22,741 nt of DNA from UBA1822 sp963615055 (GTDB lineage Bacteria; Bacillota; Negativicutes; Veillonellales; Dialisteraceae): contig CAVEFO010000032.1 in NCBI GenBank assembly GCA_963615055.1, positions 1 to 22,741 on the forward strand. The letters are read 5' to 3'. The notes below the pieces were generated by a model. It was not told the DNA's origin. It did no database searches and was given only the letters and a program-made list of their open reading frames with translations. This document shows positions 6,393 to 14,573 of this stretch, in pieces. Positions within the stretch are counted from its first letter, which is position 1, and each line of letters begins with the position of its first letter. Position numbers and translations under genes: made by a program.

Positions 6393-7331
6393 TTATTTTA
6401 ATATATCCCCTACAATGGAATCAACGACTGTGTACGGATCGGTTTGCCGTTCATAGACTTGTTCCACGTAGTCGGCGAATTTGCCCGTCCGGGTGATTTC
6501 ACCCAACACACGACGGGAGATGCGATCATGAATCATCTCGCCCAGCTCGGTCTTGACGCGTTCACGACGTCTTTCTTCGAGCAGACCGGATTCTTCAAGA
6601 TATTTACGATGCTCATTCAGGGAGTTCACGACGTCTTCGACGCCCTGTCCTTCACTGGCAATCGTTCTTTCAATCGGCGGTCTCCAATCCTGTGCCTCGC
6701 CCAAATCCAGCATCATCTCAATTTCGATATTGAGGCGGTCGGATCCGTCGCGATCGCACTTATTGATGGTGAATACATCACCGATTTCCAAAATCCCTGC
6801 CTTGATGGCCTGAATGTCGTCGCCTAGTCCGGGTACGAGCACAACCAGTGTTGTATCCGCATTCTTGACTATATCTACTTCAGACTGGCCGACGCCGACG
6901 GTTTCGATGAAAATAACATCGATCCCCCATGCGTCCATCAGTTTGACAGCGTCCGTTGTTTTCCGGGACAAACCGCCCAGACTGCCACGCGTACCCATGC
7001 TGCGGATGTAAACACCCTGATCCAAGGTCAGATCATTCATACGGATACGGTCGCCCAAGATGGCGCCGCCGCTGAACGGACTTGTCGGATCAATCGCACA
7101 AACTCCGACTGTCTTGCCCATTTTCCGGTAGAATTTCACAAGTTGGTCTGACAGTGTGCTCTTACCCGCACCAGGCGCACCGGTAACACCGATGACCTGT
7201 GCACGACCGGTATGGTGATAGATCTCTTTCATGATATCTTCATAGCCATCCCGCTCGTTTTCTACGATGGTTATCGCTCTTGCTAAGGCACGTCTGGAAC
7301 CTTTCCAGAAATCTTCCATAGAGAATTCCAT
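6393..7331 (-). CDS. meaB: MeaB-type GTPase, methylmalonyl-CoA mutase chaperone
   Basis: A 312-residue G3E/SIMIBI-class GTPase. MeaB proteins bind methylmalonyl-CoA mutase, gate cobalamin loading and protect the enzyme from inactivation. Seen: a Walker A motif GAPGAGKS (residues 51-58), a SMGTRG-containing switch region, a DVIFIETVGVGQSEVDI segment, and an NKCD guanine-specificity motif. The frame stays open back to 7397, but only through a TTG codon. The ATG at 7331 is preferred because it has AAGG upstream and matches the family N terminus. It follows the B12 subunit gene after about 98 bases. It was formerly annotated ArgK (arginine/ornithine transport kinase); that name is not supported by context. 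Confidence 0.95.
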   Translation of the reverse strand: MEFSMEDFWKGSRRALARAITIVENERDGYEDIMKEIYHHTGRAQVIGVTGAPGAGKSTLSDQLVKFYRKMGKTVGVCAIDPTSPFSGGAILGDRIRMNDLTLDQGVYIRSMGTRGSLGGLSRKTTDAVKLMDAWGIDVIFIETVGVGQSEVDIVKNADTTLVVLVPGLGDDIQAIKAGILEIGDVFTINKCDRDGSDRLNIEIEMMLDLGEAQDWRPPIERTIASEGQGVEDVVNSLNEHRKYLEESGLLEERRRERVKTELGEMIHDRISRRVLGEITRTGKFADYVEQVYERQTDPYTVVDSIVGDILK

Positions 7332-7429
7332 AACTTTTCTACCTTTCGTAAGAGTAGTAAAGTTGGAAGGGGCCACCATACGGCAGCCCCGCCGCAACTA
7401 AATGACCTTATATAACCGACTTGTTTCGA

Positions 7430-7822
7430 TTAAGCGTTCGCTTTAATGAAATCAATGATGGTCTTGGTCGGGGTGCCCGGGGTGAAGACGGCTTTAACGC
7501 CGGCAGCTTCGAGGCCGGGAATATCAGCAGCCGGAATGACGCCGCCGCCGATGACGAGGACATCGCCCATTCCTTTTGCTTTCAGCTTTTCTACGATTTC
7601 CGGGAAAAGGGTATTGTGAGCGCCGGAGAGCAGGGAGAGAGCGACGACGTTGACGTCTTCCGCATCCGCTGCTTCTACGATCTGATCCGGGGTCTGACGA
7701 AGACCGGTGTAGATAACTTCCATACCGGCATCACGGAGAGCGCGAGCAACGACTTTTGCGCCGCGATCATGGCCGTCGAGGCCCGGTTTTGCTACGAGTA
7801 CTCTGATCATTTTATCTGCCAT
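7430..7822 (-). CDS. Methylmalonyl-CoA mutase small (B12-binding) subunit
   Basis: A 130-residue stand-alone cobalamin-binding domain. Seen: DGHDRG (residues 16-21), matching DxHxxG with His18 as the lower cobalt ligand, then the SLLSG loop and the GGG segment that cradle the B12 nucleotide tail. It supplies adenosylcobalamin to the catalytic subunit encoded just upstream. In many bacteria the two parts are fused in one ~700-residue chain; the split arrangement here is known from archaea and various Firmicutes. A strong GGAGGT precedes the ATG. The gap to the mutase gene is 28 bases, consistent with a stoichiometric pair. Confidence 0.95.
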   Translation of the reverse strand: MADKMIRVLVAKPGLDGHDRGAKVVARALRDAGMEVIYTGLRQTPDQIVEAADAEDVNVVALSLLSGAHNTLFPEIVEKLKAKGMGDVLVIGGGVIPAADIPGLEAAGVKAVFTPGTPTKTIIDFIKANA

Positions 7823-7850
7823 TGTTGATTACCTCCAGAAAGTCCTATTA

Positions 7851-9497
7851 TTAGAGAAGTGCTTTTGCTTTGTATTCGCCGAAGACCTGACGGAGAACGC
7901 CGCAGATTTCGCCGAGCGAGCAGTAAGCGCGGACGCAGTCGAGAATGACCGGCATCAAGTTGACGGATTCATCGGCAGCTGCCACTTTGAGTTTCGCAAG
8001 TTCTTCCTGAACTTTTGCGTTGTCGCGTTCCGCTTTGACTTTGGCAAGCTTGTTCTTCTGGAATTCGCCTGCGGAAGCGTCGATGCGAAGCAGACCTTCG
8101 ACCGGCGGTTCTTCCATGGTGAACTTGTTGACGCCGACGATGACTTTTTCGCCGGATTCAACAGCCATCTGCCAAGCATAAGCAGAATCCTGGATTTCTT
8201 TCTGGATGTAGCCCTTGTCGATAGCTTCGACAGCGCCGCCCATTTCATCAATCTTCGCGATGTATTCACGAGCTTCTTTTTCGATCGCGTTCGTCATCGC
8301 TTCGACATAGTAGGAGCCGCCGAGCGGATCGACTACATCAGCGAGGCCGGATTCGTAAGCCACGATCTGCTGCGTGCGCAGAGCGATGGTAACGGATTCC
8401 GTGGTCGGAAGAGCGAGTGCTTCATCACGGGAGTTGGTGTGCAGGGACTGGGTGCCGCCCATGACAGCAGCTGCGGTCTGCAGAGCAACGCGGACAATGT
8501 TGTTGTTCGGCTGCTGAGCGGTCAGCATGGAGCCTGCGGTCTGGGTATGAACACGAAGCTGCATGGACTTCGCCTTCTGAGCGCCGAAACGTTCTTTCAG
8601 GATGGAAGCCCACAGACGACGGGACGCACGGAATTTCGCGACTTCTTCGAGGACGTTGTTGTGAGCGTTCCAGAAGAAGGAGAGACGGCCGGCGAAGTCA
8701 TCGATATGAAGACCCGCTTTCAGAGCCGCTTCGATGTAAGCGATGCCGTCGGCAATCGTGAATGCGATTTCCTGTGCAGCCGTGGAGCCTGCTTCACGGA
8801 TGTGGTAGCCGGAAATGGAAATCGTGTTCCACTTCGGTACGTTCTGGGAGCAGTATTCGAAAATGTTGGTGATCAGACGCATGGACGGTTTGACCGGGAA
8901 AATGTAGGTGCCGCGAGCTGCGTATTCTTTCAGAATATCATTCTGAATCGTGCCGCGGAGCTGATCAGCCGGTACGCCCTGCTTTTCCGCAACGGCGATG
9001 TACATCGCGAGGAGTACGGAAGCCGGAGCGTTGATCGTCATGGACGTGGAAACTTTGCCGAGATCAATCTGATCGAACAGAATTTCCATATCCTTCAGGG
9101 TGTCGATGGCCACGCCGACTTTACCGATTTCGCCCTGAGCGATGGAATCGTCGGAGTCATAGCCGATCTGGGTCGGAAGGTCAAATGCGCAGGAGAGACC
9201 GGATCCGCCGTTTTCAATCAGGTAACGATAACGTTTGTTGGATTCTTCGGCAGTTGCAAAGCCTGCATACATACGCATGGTCCAAAGACGGCCGCGATAC
9301 ATGGTCGGCTGTACACCGCGGGTGTAAGGATATTCACCCGGGAAACCGAGGTCTTTTTCATAGTCGAAACCTTCGACATCAAGCGGGGTGTACAGTTTGT
9401 TGAATTTCAGCCCGACTCTTTCGGGAGTCTTTGCGCATGCTTTTGCATAAGCTTCCTCATACGCTGCGAGTTTGGCTTTCAGGGATTCGTTTGCCAT
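7851..9497 (-). CDS. Methylmalonyl-CoA mutase large (catalytic) subunit
   Basis: A 548-residue TIM-barrel acyl-CoA mutase lacking its own B12 domain, the normal length for the split form. With adenosylcobalamin it isomerises succinyl-CoA and (R)-methylmalonyl-CoA by a radical mechanism. Seen: PTMYRGRLWTMRMYAGF and GLSCAFDLPTQIGYDSD near the N terminus, and SISGYHIREAGSTAAQE in the barrel, all hallmarks of methylmalonyl-CoA-type mutases. The usual RQYAG is RMYAG here; the Tyr is kept. The start at 9497 has AGGAGG 11 bases upstream, rather far; a closer ATG is out of frame. Isobutyryl-CoA mutase is the main alternative, but the operon strongly favours methylmalonyl-CoA. Confidence 0.95.
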   Translation of the reverse strand: MANESLKAKLAAYEEAYAKACAKTPERVGLKFNKLYTPLDVEGFDYEKDLGFPGEYPYTRGVQPTMYRGRLWTMRMYAGFATAEESNKRYRYLIENGGSGLSCAFDLPTQIGYDSDDSIAQGEIGKVGVAIDTLKDMEILFDQIDLGKVSTSMTINAPASVLLAMYIAVAEKQGVPADQLRGTIQNDILKEYAARGTYIFPVKPSMRLITNIFEYCSQNVPKWNTISISGYHIREAGSTAAQEIAFTIADGIAYIEAALKAGLHIDDFAGRLSFFWNAHNNVLEEVAKFRASRRLWASILKERFGAQKAKSMQLRVHTQTAGSMLTAQQPNNNIVRVALQTAAAVMGGTQSLHTNSRDEALALPTTESVTIALRTQQIVAYESGLADVVDPLGGSYYVEAMTNAIEKEAREYIAKIDEMGGAVEAIDKGYIQKEIQDSAYAWQMAVESGEKVIVGVNKFTMEEPPVEGLLRIDASAGEFQKNKLAKVKAERDNAKVQEELAKLKVAAADESVNLMPVILDCVRAYCSLGEICGVLRQVFGEYKAKALL

Positions 9498-9619
9498 AGG
9501 TTCATCTTCCTCCTAATAAAATAAATGGTGATGGGAGTCATTCCGATTTCTTTGATGGACTGCGCATTTTCTGTCTTCTAATTCATCTGAAACCAAAACG
9601 AACCCGGATATAGATCCGA

Positions 9620-9660
9620 AAGGGCGCCTCTGCGATGCCGAAACACCGCAGACGACCCTT
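9620..9660 (-). other. Stem-loop between CoA transferase and mutase genes
   Basis: AAGGG...TCTGCG (from 9620) pairs with CGCAGA...CCCTT (to 9660), an interrupted stem without a T-run, in a 236-base gap. A smaller hairpin CGGAT/ATCCG lies beside it (9605-9618). They may modulate read-through or RNA stability. I see no clear promoter in the gap. Confidence 0.5.
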
Positions 9661-9733
9661 GGGAGCTATAGATATGATGACCGCTTTCGCGGACAATCAA
9701 CAAGAGTTTCTTTTCAAGAAAGGGATATGGAAA

Positions 9734-11281
9734 TTATTTCTTGAAAAGCATGCTGCCGTTCTCCGCGAGGCTTTCATGGAAGGAGAACGCTTTGGAGAGG
9801 ATGTGCGGGGTCTGCGAATTGCCGCAAACTTTGCACGCTTCATTGAAGTAATCCAGCAGCTGATCGCGATAGGACGGATGAGCGACATTGTTGATGATAA
9901 GTTTCGCTCTTTCCTTCGGCGTCAAGCCACGAACGTCCGCCACGCCGTTTTCGGAGATGAAGACATGGGTGTCATGTTCGGTGTGGTCGATATGCGTGCA
10001 CATCGGGACGATAGCGGAAATCGCGCCGCCCTTCGCCACGCTGTGGCAGAAGAAGCAGGACAGATACGCATTACGCGCAAAGTCGCCGGAGCCGCCGATC
10101 CCGTTCATCATCTTGGTGCCGGAGGTATGGGTGGAATTGACATGCCCATAAATATCCATTTCCAAAGCGGTATTCATGCCGATGACGCCGATACGACGGA
10201 CGACTTCGGCATTGTTGGAAATTTCTTCCGGACGAAGAATGATTTTCTTGCGATATTCTTCGATATTGTCATAGAAGCGCTGCAGGCCGGCCGGAGACGG
10301 GGAGAGGGACGTACCGGAGATCATGTCGATCTTGCCGCCGTCGATCAGGTCAAACATACCGTCCTGAATAACTTCGGTGTATACAGAGAGATTCTGGAAG
10401 CTGGAACGAACGAGACCGTTGATCACGGCATTCGCCACGTTGCCCACGCCGGACTGAAGCGGAAGCAGATTTTCCGGCAGACGGCCGTGCTTCACTTCGT
10501 TGGTCAGGAATTCGACCAAATTGTTGCCCATCTTAATCGCGTCGTCATCGAGCGGAGCCAAGTCACGAGTGACATCGGGCATATCGCACGGAACGATGGC
10601 CACAATTTTAGACGGATCACACGGAATGTAAGGCGTACCGATGCGATCACCGGCGCCCGTAATCGGAATCGGCTGACGATGCGGCGGATTCGGCATTTCA
10701 AAGATATCATGCATGCCTTCCAAAGCGACCGGCTGCGTGGTATTGACTTCGATAATGACTTTCTTCGCCTGGCTGACGAAAATCGGGGTATTGCCGATTG
10801 CCGTCGTCGGAACGAGGCCGCCTTCCTTGGTGATTTTGCAGACTTCGACCACCGCAAAATCCGGACCGGTGACGCGTTCACCCGCCGCATTGGAGAAGAA
10901 ACCTTCACGGAACTGCTGGGCAGAATGGCTCAGATGCAGATCGCAGTAGCCCAAATCACCCGCATTGATGGCTTTACGGAGCACCGCATTGGTCTGATAC
11001 GGAGTACGGAGACGCACGCCGCCCGCTTCGACCAATTCCTTATCGATCTGGCTGCCGGTGGATGCGCCGGTCCAAACATCGACCTTAAACGGATTTGCCT
11101 TCATTCTTTCAGCAAGTTCATGCATGGTGATTTTCGGATATCCGCACGGCGTAAAGCCGGAGATGCCGATAATGTCGCCAGCATTGATCATCGCTGCTGC
11201 GGTCTTCGCGTCGCAGATCTTGGAGAGCAAAGATTTGTCTTCAATTCTGCTAAGGAATTCGCTGTCGTTGGTGTCGATCAT
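9734..11281 (-). CDS. Propionyl-CoA:succinate CoA transferase
   Basis: A 515-residue class I CoA transferase of the acetyl-CoA hydrolase/transferase (Cat1/ScpC/AarC-like) family, at normal length. It would move CoA from propionyl-CoA to succinate, releasing propionate and feeding succinyl-CoA to the mutase. Seen: the Gly-rich SGFTPCGYPK near the N terminus, TGASTGSQ, the SGVGNVANAV segment, and the catalytic-Glu motif YTEVIQD (Glu303), followed by the C-terminal half with the SGTSLSPSP and IGGSGDF motifs. An ATG at 11290 lies directly against GGGAGG, too close to use. The ATG three codons later has ideal 9-base spacing and is chosen. It is the first gene of the operon. Acetate could also be an acceptor; specificity is inferred from context. 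Confidence 0.92.
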   Translation of the reverse strand: MIDTNDSEFLSRIEDKSLLSKICDAKTAAAMINAGDIIGISGFTPCGYPKITMHELAERMKANPFKVDVWTGASTGSQIDKELVEAGGVRLRTPYQTNAVLRKAINAGDLGYCDLHLSHSAQQFREGFFSNAAGERVTGPDFAVVEVCKITKEGGLVPTTAIGNTPIFVSQAKKVIIEVNTTQPVALEGMHDIFEMPNPPHRQPIPITGAGDRIGTPYIPCDPSKIVAIVPCDMPDVTRDLAPLDDDAIKMGNNLVEFLTNEVKHGRLPENLLPLQSGVGNVANAVINGLVRSSFQNLSVYTEVIQDGMFDLIDGGKIDMISGTSLSPSPAGLQRFYDNIEEYRKKIILRPEEISNNAEVVRRIGVIGMNTALEMDIYGHVNSTHTSGTKMMNGIGGSGDFARNAYLSCFFCHSVAKGGAISAIVPMCTHIDHTEHDTHVFISENGVADVRGLTPKERAKLIINNVAHPSYRDQLLDYFNEACKVCGNSQTPHILSKAFSFHESLAENGSMLFKK

Positions 11282-11411
11282 TACTTTCATCCTCCCTAAA
11301 CAAAAACAAAAATGAAAAATTATAAAAACCCGCAGTTTGAAACCACAGAGTCTTTTCTAAACCGCGACGAAGCGCCGCACACCCGAAACGAGCATCCGTC
11401 CCCATATTTCT

Positions 11412-11440
11412 GTTGTATTTGAGGCCGCATTTCATGTCAA
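11412..11440 (-). promoter_or_regulatory. Main candidate promoter of the propionate operon
   Basis: On the - strand: a perfect TTGACA (11440-11435), a 17-base spacer, then TACAAC (11417-11412). It leaves a leader of about 120 bases containing a small GCGGCG/CGTCGC hairpin. A further TATAAT occurs at 11324-11319 but with a poor -35. Confidence 0.6.
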
Positions 11441-11493
11441 ACACGATGCCGATTTAACGAGCTTTCTTGCTCCATGCCCTTTCAAACTACCTT

Positions 11494-11502
11494 ATTATAC
11501 CA
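11494..11502 (-). promoter_or_regulatory. Second upstream extended -10 for the operon
   Basis: The - strand reads TGGTATAAT, a perfect extended -10, about 75 bases upstream of the TTGACA promoter and facing the same operon. The -35 is weak. The AT-rich gap 11503-11652 up to the next gene shows no gene. Confidence 0.5.
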
Positions 11503-11652
11503 CAATTTTATTTTTTATCAGCATTTTATTGGCAAATCGGCATGACCAAAAAATCTAATACGCGTTATAAAAAATTCCTATCACAGATTCTTAAAAAATC
11601 TTTCAATTCCATATTGACAAATGAAAAACCTCGCGAATATTTCCATAGCATG

Positions 11653-12939
11653 CTACTTTTTCGCATCCCCGCTCTTCCGATTGACGGAAACGCAACTCGC
11701 AAAGCCTCCGTTTCCTTTCTTTTCATATATAAAGCAGGCCATCCCCAATGCGCACAGGCTCCAAAACACAAGCGACAGCGCGCGGCTGAAGAGGACGTGA
11801 TCGCCGAGACCGTACACGGAAAGACCGACGATTCCCAGAAACAGGCCGAGACCCACCGCCCGCGAAAACGGCTCGCCGGATGCCCGATACAGGCGAAACG
11901 CCAAGACTGCGTGACCGAAATAAAACCAGAAAAATCCGATTGCGCCGGGAATCCCGACTTCCGCCGTGACGGACAAATACATATTGTGCGCATGATAAAT
12001 GAGCACCGTGGGATCTTGGATATAAAAATTGTACCAAGGATACGTCGCAAAGTAAATGCCCCACCCGATGCCGGTAAGCAAATGCTCCTGAATCATCGCG
12101 ACCGTCACTTCCCAAAGCGCAAAACGAAGCGCCGTCGATGTATCTTCGCCGGAAAAAATGGACAGGAAACGCTCCGTGAGCTGCCCTTGATATAAAAACA
12201 AAATCACGGGCACCGCCAAAAAAATCAGCCAAATCCTTTTGTCATACAGCGTAGCGAGCATGGCCAGCATCGCAAAGAAAGCCACCCACGCGCCGCGCGA
12301 ATATGTCAAAAGCAGGCAGAGCACGGCCGCCAACCCGAAAAGGCCGAGCCCGACACGCACAATGCGCCGTTTCGTAAAAAGGAAAAACGGCGTCATCATC
12401 CCAAGCGCGACCAAGAGATACCCGGCGTAAAGATTCGGATTTCCCAGCGAAGAATACATGCGGCGATACAAAAGCGGAAACCGTTTCGCATCAATCCATC
12501 CCTGCGCCGCTGCCTCGCCGGCCATATCCGACATATCCAAAAATTGAAAAATGCCGTAGAAGAGCACGCACAGAAACGACAGAAACAGCCCACGCAAAAA
12601 GCCGCGCCGGTCTTCCTCCGTTTCCATATACGAAACGAGCAAGACATACAGCACGGCATACATCAGCGGCAAAAAGCACCAATTAAAAAGAGAAAAACGC
12701 CAATCGATGGCAAAATGCGTCGAGATGAGAGAGCAAACCAAGAAGAGCAGCCCCGGACGCCAAAGAGAGCCGCAGCGCCATTCATTTCCAAAGCGAACGA
12801 TACGATACGTCGAAAGGACGACCGCTCCCAAAAGGGGCACATAAAAAAGCATATCGTGAATCGGCGCGATGAATACGGCCGCGCACAGCAGATACACAAT
12901 GATATTTCGCGTATCCCATGCGTTTCTCTTCTCTGCCAT
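11653..12939 (-). CDS. O-antigen ligase/polymerase family membrane protein
   Basis: A 428-residue integral membrane protein with roughly ten to twelve hydrophobic segments along its length. Seen: the Wzy_C/O-antigen-ligase hallmarks, TYSRGAW in a membrane segment and, after the long external loop, AHNMYLSVTAEVGIPGAIGF. Members join O-antigen to lipid A-core, polymerise repeat units, or glycosylate surface proteins at the outer face of the inner membrane; sequence alone does not decide which. The ATG at 12939 is chosen because GGGAGG lies upstream; the frame continues to 13068 without a ribosome binding site. It appears to be a single-gene unit between the metQ-type gene's terminator and the operon promoter. 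No sugar-transfer genes surround it. Its presence fits a diderm envelope with lipopolysaccharide. Confidence 0.85.
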   Translation of the reverse strand: MAEKRNAWDTRNIIVYLLCAAVFIAPIHDMLFYVPLLGAVVLSTYRIVRFGNEWRCGSLWRPGLLFLVCSLISTHFAIDWRFSLFNWCFLPLMYAVLYVLLVSYMETEEDRRGFLRGLFLSFLCVLFYGIFQFLDMSDMAGEAAAQGWIDAKRFPLLYRRMYSSLGNPNLYAGYLLVALGMMTPFFLFTKRRIVRVGLGLFGLAAVLCLLLTYSRGAWVAFFAMLAMLATLYDKRIWLIFLAVPVILFLYQGQLTERFLSIFSGEDTSTALRFALWEVTVAMIQEHLLTGIGWGIYFATYPWYNFYIQDPTVLIYHAHNMYLSVTAEVGIPGAIGFFWFYFGHAVLAFRLYRASGEPFSRAVGLGLFLGIVGLSVYGLGDHVLFSRALSLVFWSLCALGMACFIYEKKGNGGFASCVSVNRKSGDAKK

Positions 12940-12981
12940 TTTGATGCCAACCTCCCACGACGGAAATTTTATTTCTTCCGT

Positions 12982-13010
12982 ATTATATATGAAATCCCGA
13001 AATGCGAAAA
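12982..13010 (-). promoter_or_regulatory. Likely promoter of the O-antigen-ligase-type gene
   Basis: The - strand has a perfect TATAAT (12987-12982) with a weak TTTTCG 17 bases upstream. The short leader contains an ACGGAA/TTCCGT hairpin (12960-12981). Confidence 0.45.
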
Positions 13011-13027
13011 GCACCGATTTGGGGCAA

Positions 13028-13062
13028 ACAAAAAACCGACTGACCTCAAGGGCCAATCGGCT
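13028..13062 (-). terminator. Terminator of the MetQ-type gene
   Basis: Arms 13034-13045 (AACCGACTGACC) and 13051-13062 (GGCCAATCGGCT) pair over 12 positions including three wobbles, with a T-run following on the - strand. It lies 15 bases after the stop. Confidence 0.8.
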
Positions 13063-13076
13063 TTTCATTTTTCAAA

Positions 13077-13913
13077 TTAGAAACTCGGGACAATCGCGCC
13101 TTTGTATTTTTCGTCCAAGAATTTCTTGACCGTCTCGCTCTGGAGCGCTTTCACAAGCTTCTGGATTTCCGGACGGTTCTCATCGCCTTCCCGCACAACG
13201 ACGATATTCGCATACGGGGAATCCTTGCCTTCCGTGAAAATGGCTTGCGTCGGATCGAGCTTCGCTTCCAACGCGAAATTCATGTTGATGACAGAGATGT
13301 CGGCATCTTCCAAGGACCGCGGCAACTGCGGCGCTTCCAATTCGGAGAACTGCAGATTCTTCGCATTTTCCACGATATCCTGCGGCGTCGCGGTAATCGG
13401 AGCGCCGTCACGGAGCTTAATCAGACCGGCAGACTGGAGGACGAGAAGCGCGCGACCGCCATTCGTCGGATCATTCGGAATCGCGACATGAGCGCCTTCC
13501 GGGACCTCGCTGATCTGTTTGTACTTCGAAGAGTAGACAGCCATCGGTTCCAAGTGAATATTGGCCACGGAAACCAGTTTCAGATTGCGATCTTTGCAGA
13601 ACTGATCAAGATACGGCTTATGCTGGAAATAATTCACATCCAATTCTTTTTCGGCCAGCGCCAAATTCGGCTGCACGTAATCGGTGAATTCCACGATTTC
13701 CAGATTCACGCCGTCTTTCTTGAGATTGTCTTTCACGGCATTCAAGATTTCCGCATGCGGCACGGGAGACGCGCCCACCTTCAGCGTGACTTCTTTTCCT
13801 TCCGCCGGCTTAGCCGCCGCTTCTTTTTTGTCGCCGCCGCCGCAAGCCGTCAAGAAACCGAGCGCAAAGACGCCGGCCGCCGCAGCCGCAGCCCATTTCA
13901 AACTTGTTTTCAC
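13077..13913 (-). CDS. MetQ/NlpA-family substrate-binding lipoprotein
   Basis: A 278-residue lipoprotein: Lys-containing N terminus, hydrophobic Ala-rich signal, and lipobox LTAC with Cys24, so it is membrane-anchored after lipidation. The mature part matches the NlpA/MetQ family: VGASPVPHAEIL, a YVQPNLALAEKELDVNYFQHKPYLD segment, and IPNDPTNGGRALLVLQ. Family members bind D/L-methionine or related amino acids for an MetNI ABC importer. The GTG at 13913 is chosen because AAGGGGGA lies 8 bases before it; an upstream TTG has no such site. No ATPase or permease gene is adjacent, so its partner must be elsewhere. It has its own extended -10 and terminator. No SAM riboswitch fits in the short leader. 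Confidence 0.9.
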   Translation of the reverse strand: MKTSLKWAAAAAAGVFALGFLTACGGGDKKEAAAKPAEGKEVTLKVGASPVPHAEILNAVKDNLKKDGVNLEIVEFTDYVQPNLALAEKELDVNYFQHKPYLDQFCKDRNLKLVSVANIHLEPMAVYSSKYKQISEVPEGAHVAIPNDPTNGGRALLVLQSAGLIKLRDGAPITATPQDIVENAKNLQFSELEAPQLPRSLEDADISVINMNFALEAKLDPTQAIFTEGKDSPYANIVVVREGDENRPEIQKLVKALQSETVKKFLDEKYKGAIVPSF

Positions 13914-13956
13914 AATCCATTCCCCCTTAATGAAATACAAAAAATAGATTGGATTT

Positions 13957-13965
13957 ATTATAGCA
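13957..13965 (-). promoter_or_regulatory. Extended -10 of the MetQ-type gene
   Basis: The - strand reads TGCTATAAT, a perfect extended -10, 44 bases before the GTG start. Two TTGAC-type hexamers lie too close to serve as -35. Confidence 0.65.
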
Positions 13966-14008
13966 CGTCAAGTCAAGAAACAGCGCAAACCCGACGCCGT
14001 ATTTCAGC

Positions 14009-14039
14009 AAAAAGAAGATGCCCGCACGCGAACATCTTC
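14009..14039 (-). terminator. Terminator of the lon-engB operon
   Basis: GAAGATG (14014-14020) and CATCTTC (14033-14039) pair, with an inner GC/GU stem and a small loop, followed on the - strand by TTTTT (14013-14009). It lies 18 bases after the stop of the small exported protein. Confidence 0.85.
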
Positions 14040-14056
14040 CGCTTCTTTCCCGATTT

Positions 14057-14572
14057 TTATTTTTCTTGCGGCACGCTCTTTTCCGCCCGAATCATCGTCT
14101 GATCGGCGACTTTTACCGTCGCCCCCACACGGGCGCGCGCATCCGTATCGCCGTCACTCTGCCGACGCAGGCGGACGTCTCCGTCAATCGTAAGAATCGG
14201 CTCCCGTCTTGCCCGTTTCGGTTTCCATCCGTGCGCATCGAGCTCCCGCTCATACTCTTTTTTGATCTTTTCCAAATCTTCCTTGTCCTGCGCATCCAGA
14301 TTTTTTCCGTTGTCGAGCAAATCGATGATAAACGTCGTGAGCTCATAGCGCGTGATACGACCGCGCACTTTCATATCGTCATATGTGTAATTTGGCGCTT
14401 TTCCTTCTTTTACCATCCTGACGACCGCTTTGTATTCGCGCGTCCTCGTGTCCGCTTCATCAAACGAATTCGGCGCCATCACATTGTACGCCGAGACCGT
14501 CGGCATTGACACGGCCGGCACCGCCAACAGGGAAACCAACCCCCAAAGACACCATTTCTTTTTATCAAGCAT
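14057..14572 (-). CDS. Small exported protein with OmpM-like SLH remnant
   Basis: A 171-residue protein with a clear signal peptide (about residues 1-28, cleavage near VSA). Residues 73-86 (ITRYELTTFIIDLL) match the last motif of SLH domains as found at the N terminus of Negativicutes OmpM porins (ITRYEMA...). A helical stretch follows (DAQDKEDLEKIKKEYERELDAHG) that resembles the linker after the OmpM SLH domain. The tail, with DGDVRLRR and ARARVGATV, looks like the first strands of a porin barrel, then stops. So it may be a truncated or miniature OmpM relative that binds peptidoglycan in the periplasm. This is pattern-based inference. The ATG lies 1 base after the engB stop, with GAGGAG inside engB, so translation is probably coupled. 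Confidence 0.65.
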   Translation of the reverse strand: MLDKKKWCLWGLVSLLAVPAVSMPTVSAYNVMAPNSFDEADTRTREYKAVVRMVKEGKAPNYTYDDMKVRGRITRYELTTFIIDLLDNGKNLDAQDKEDLEKIKKEYERELDAHGWKPKRARREPILTIDGDVRLRRQSDGDTDARARVGATVKVADQTMIRAEKSVPQEK

Positions 14573-14573
14573 C

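Noticed and set aside
9635..11299. Long + strand open frame (554 codons) opposite the CoA transferase
   Set aside because: Antisense shadow of a conserved enzyme; no domain and no start signals.
11565..11600. AGATT/AATCT hairpin downstream of the O-antigen-ligase-type gene as its terminator
   Set aside because: The stem is only 5 bp and A/T-rich, with no reliable T-run placement; too weak to call.
13914..13965. SAM or other methionine riboswitch before the MetQ-type gene
   Set aside because: The leader is only about 40 bases, too short for a known riboswitch of this kind.
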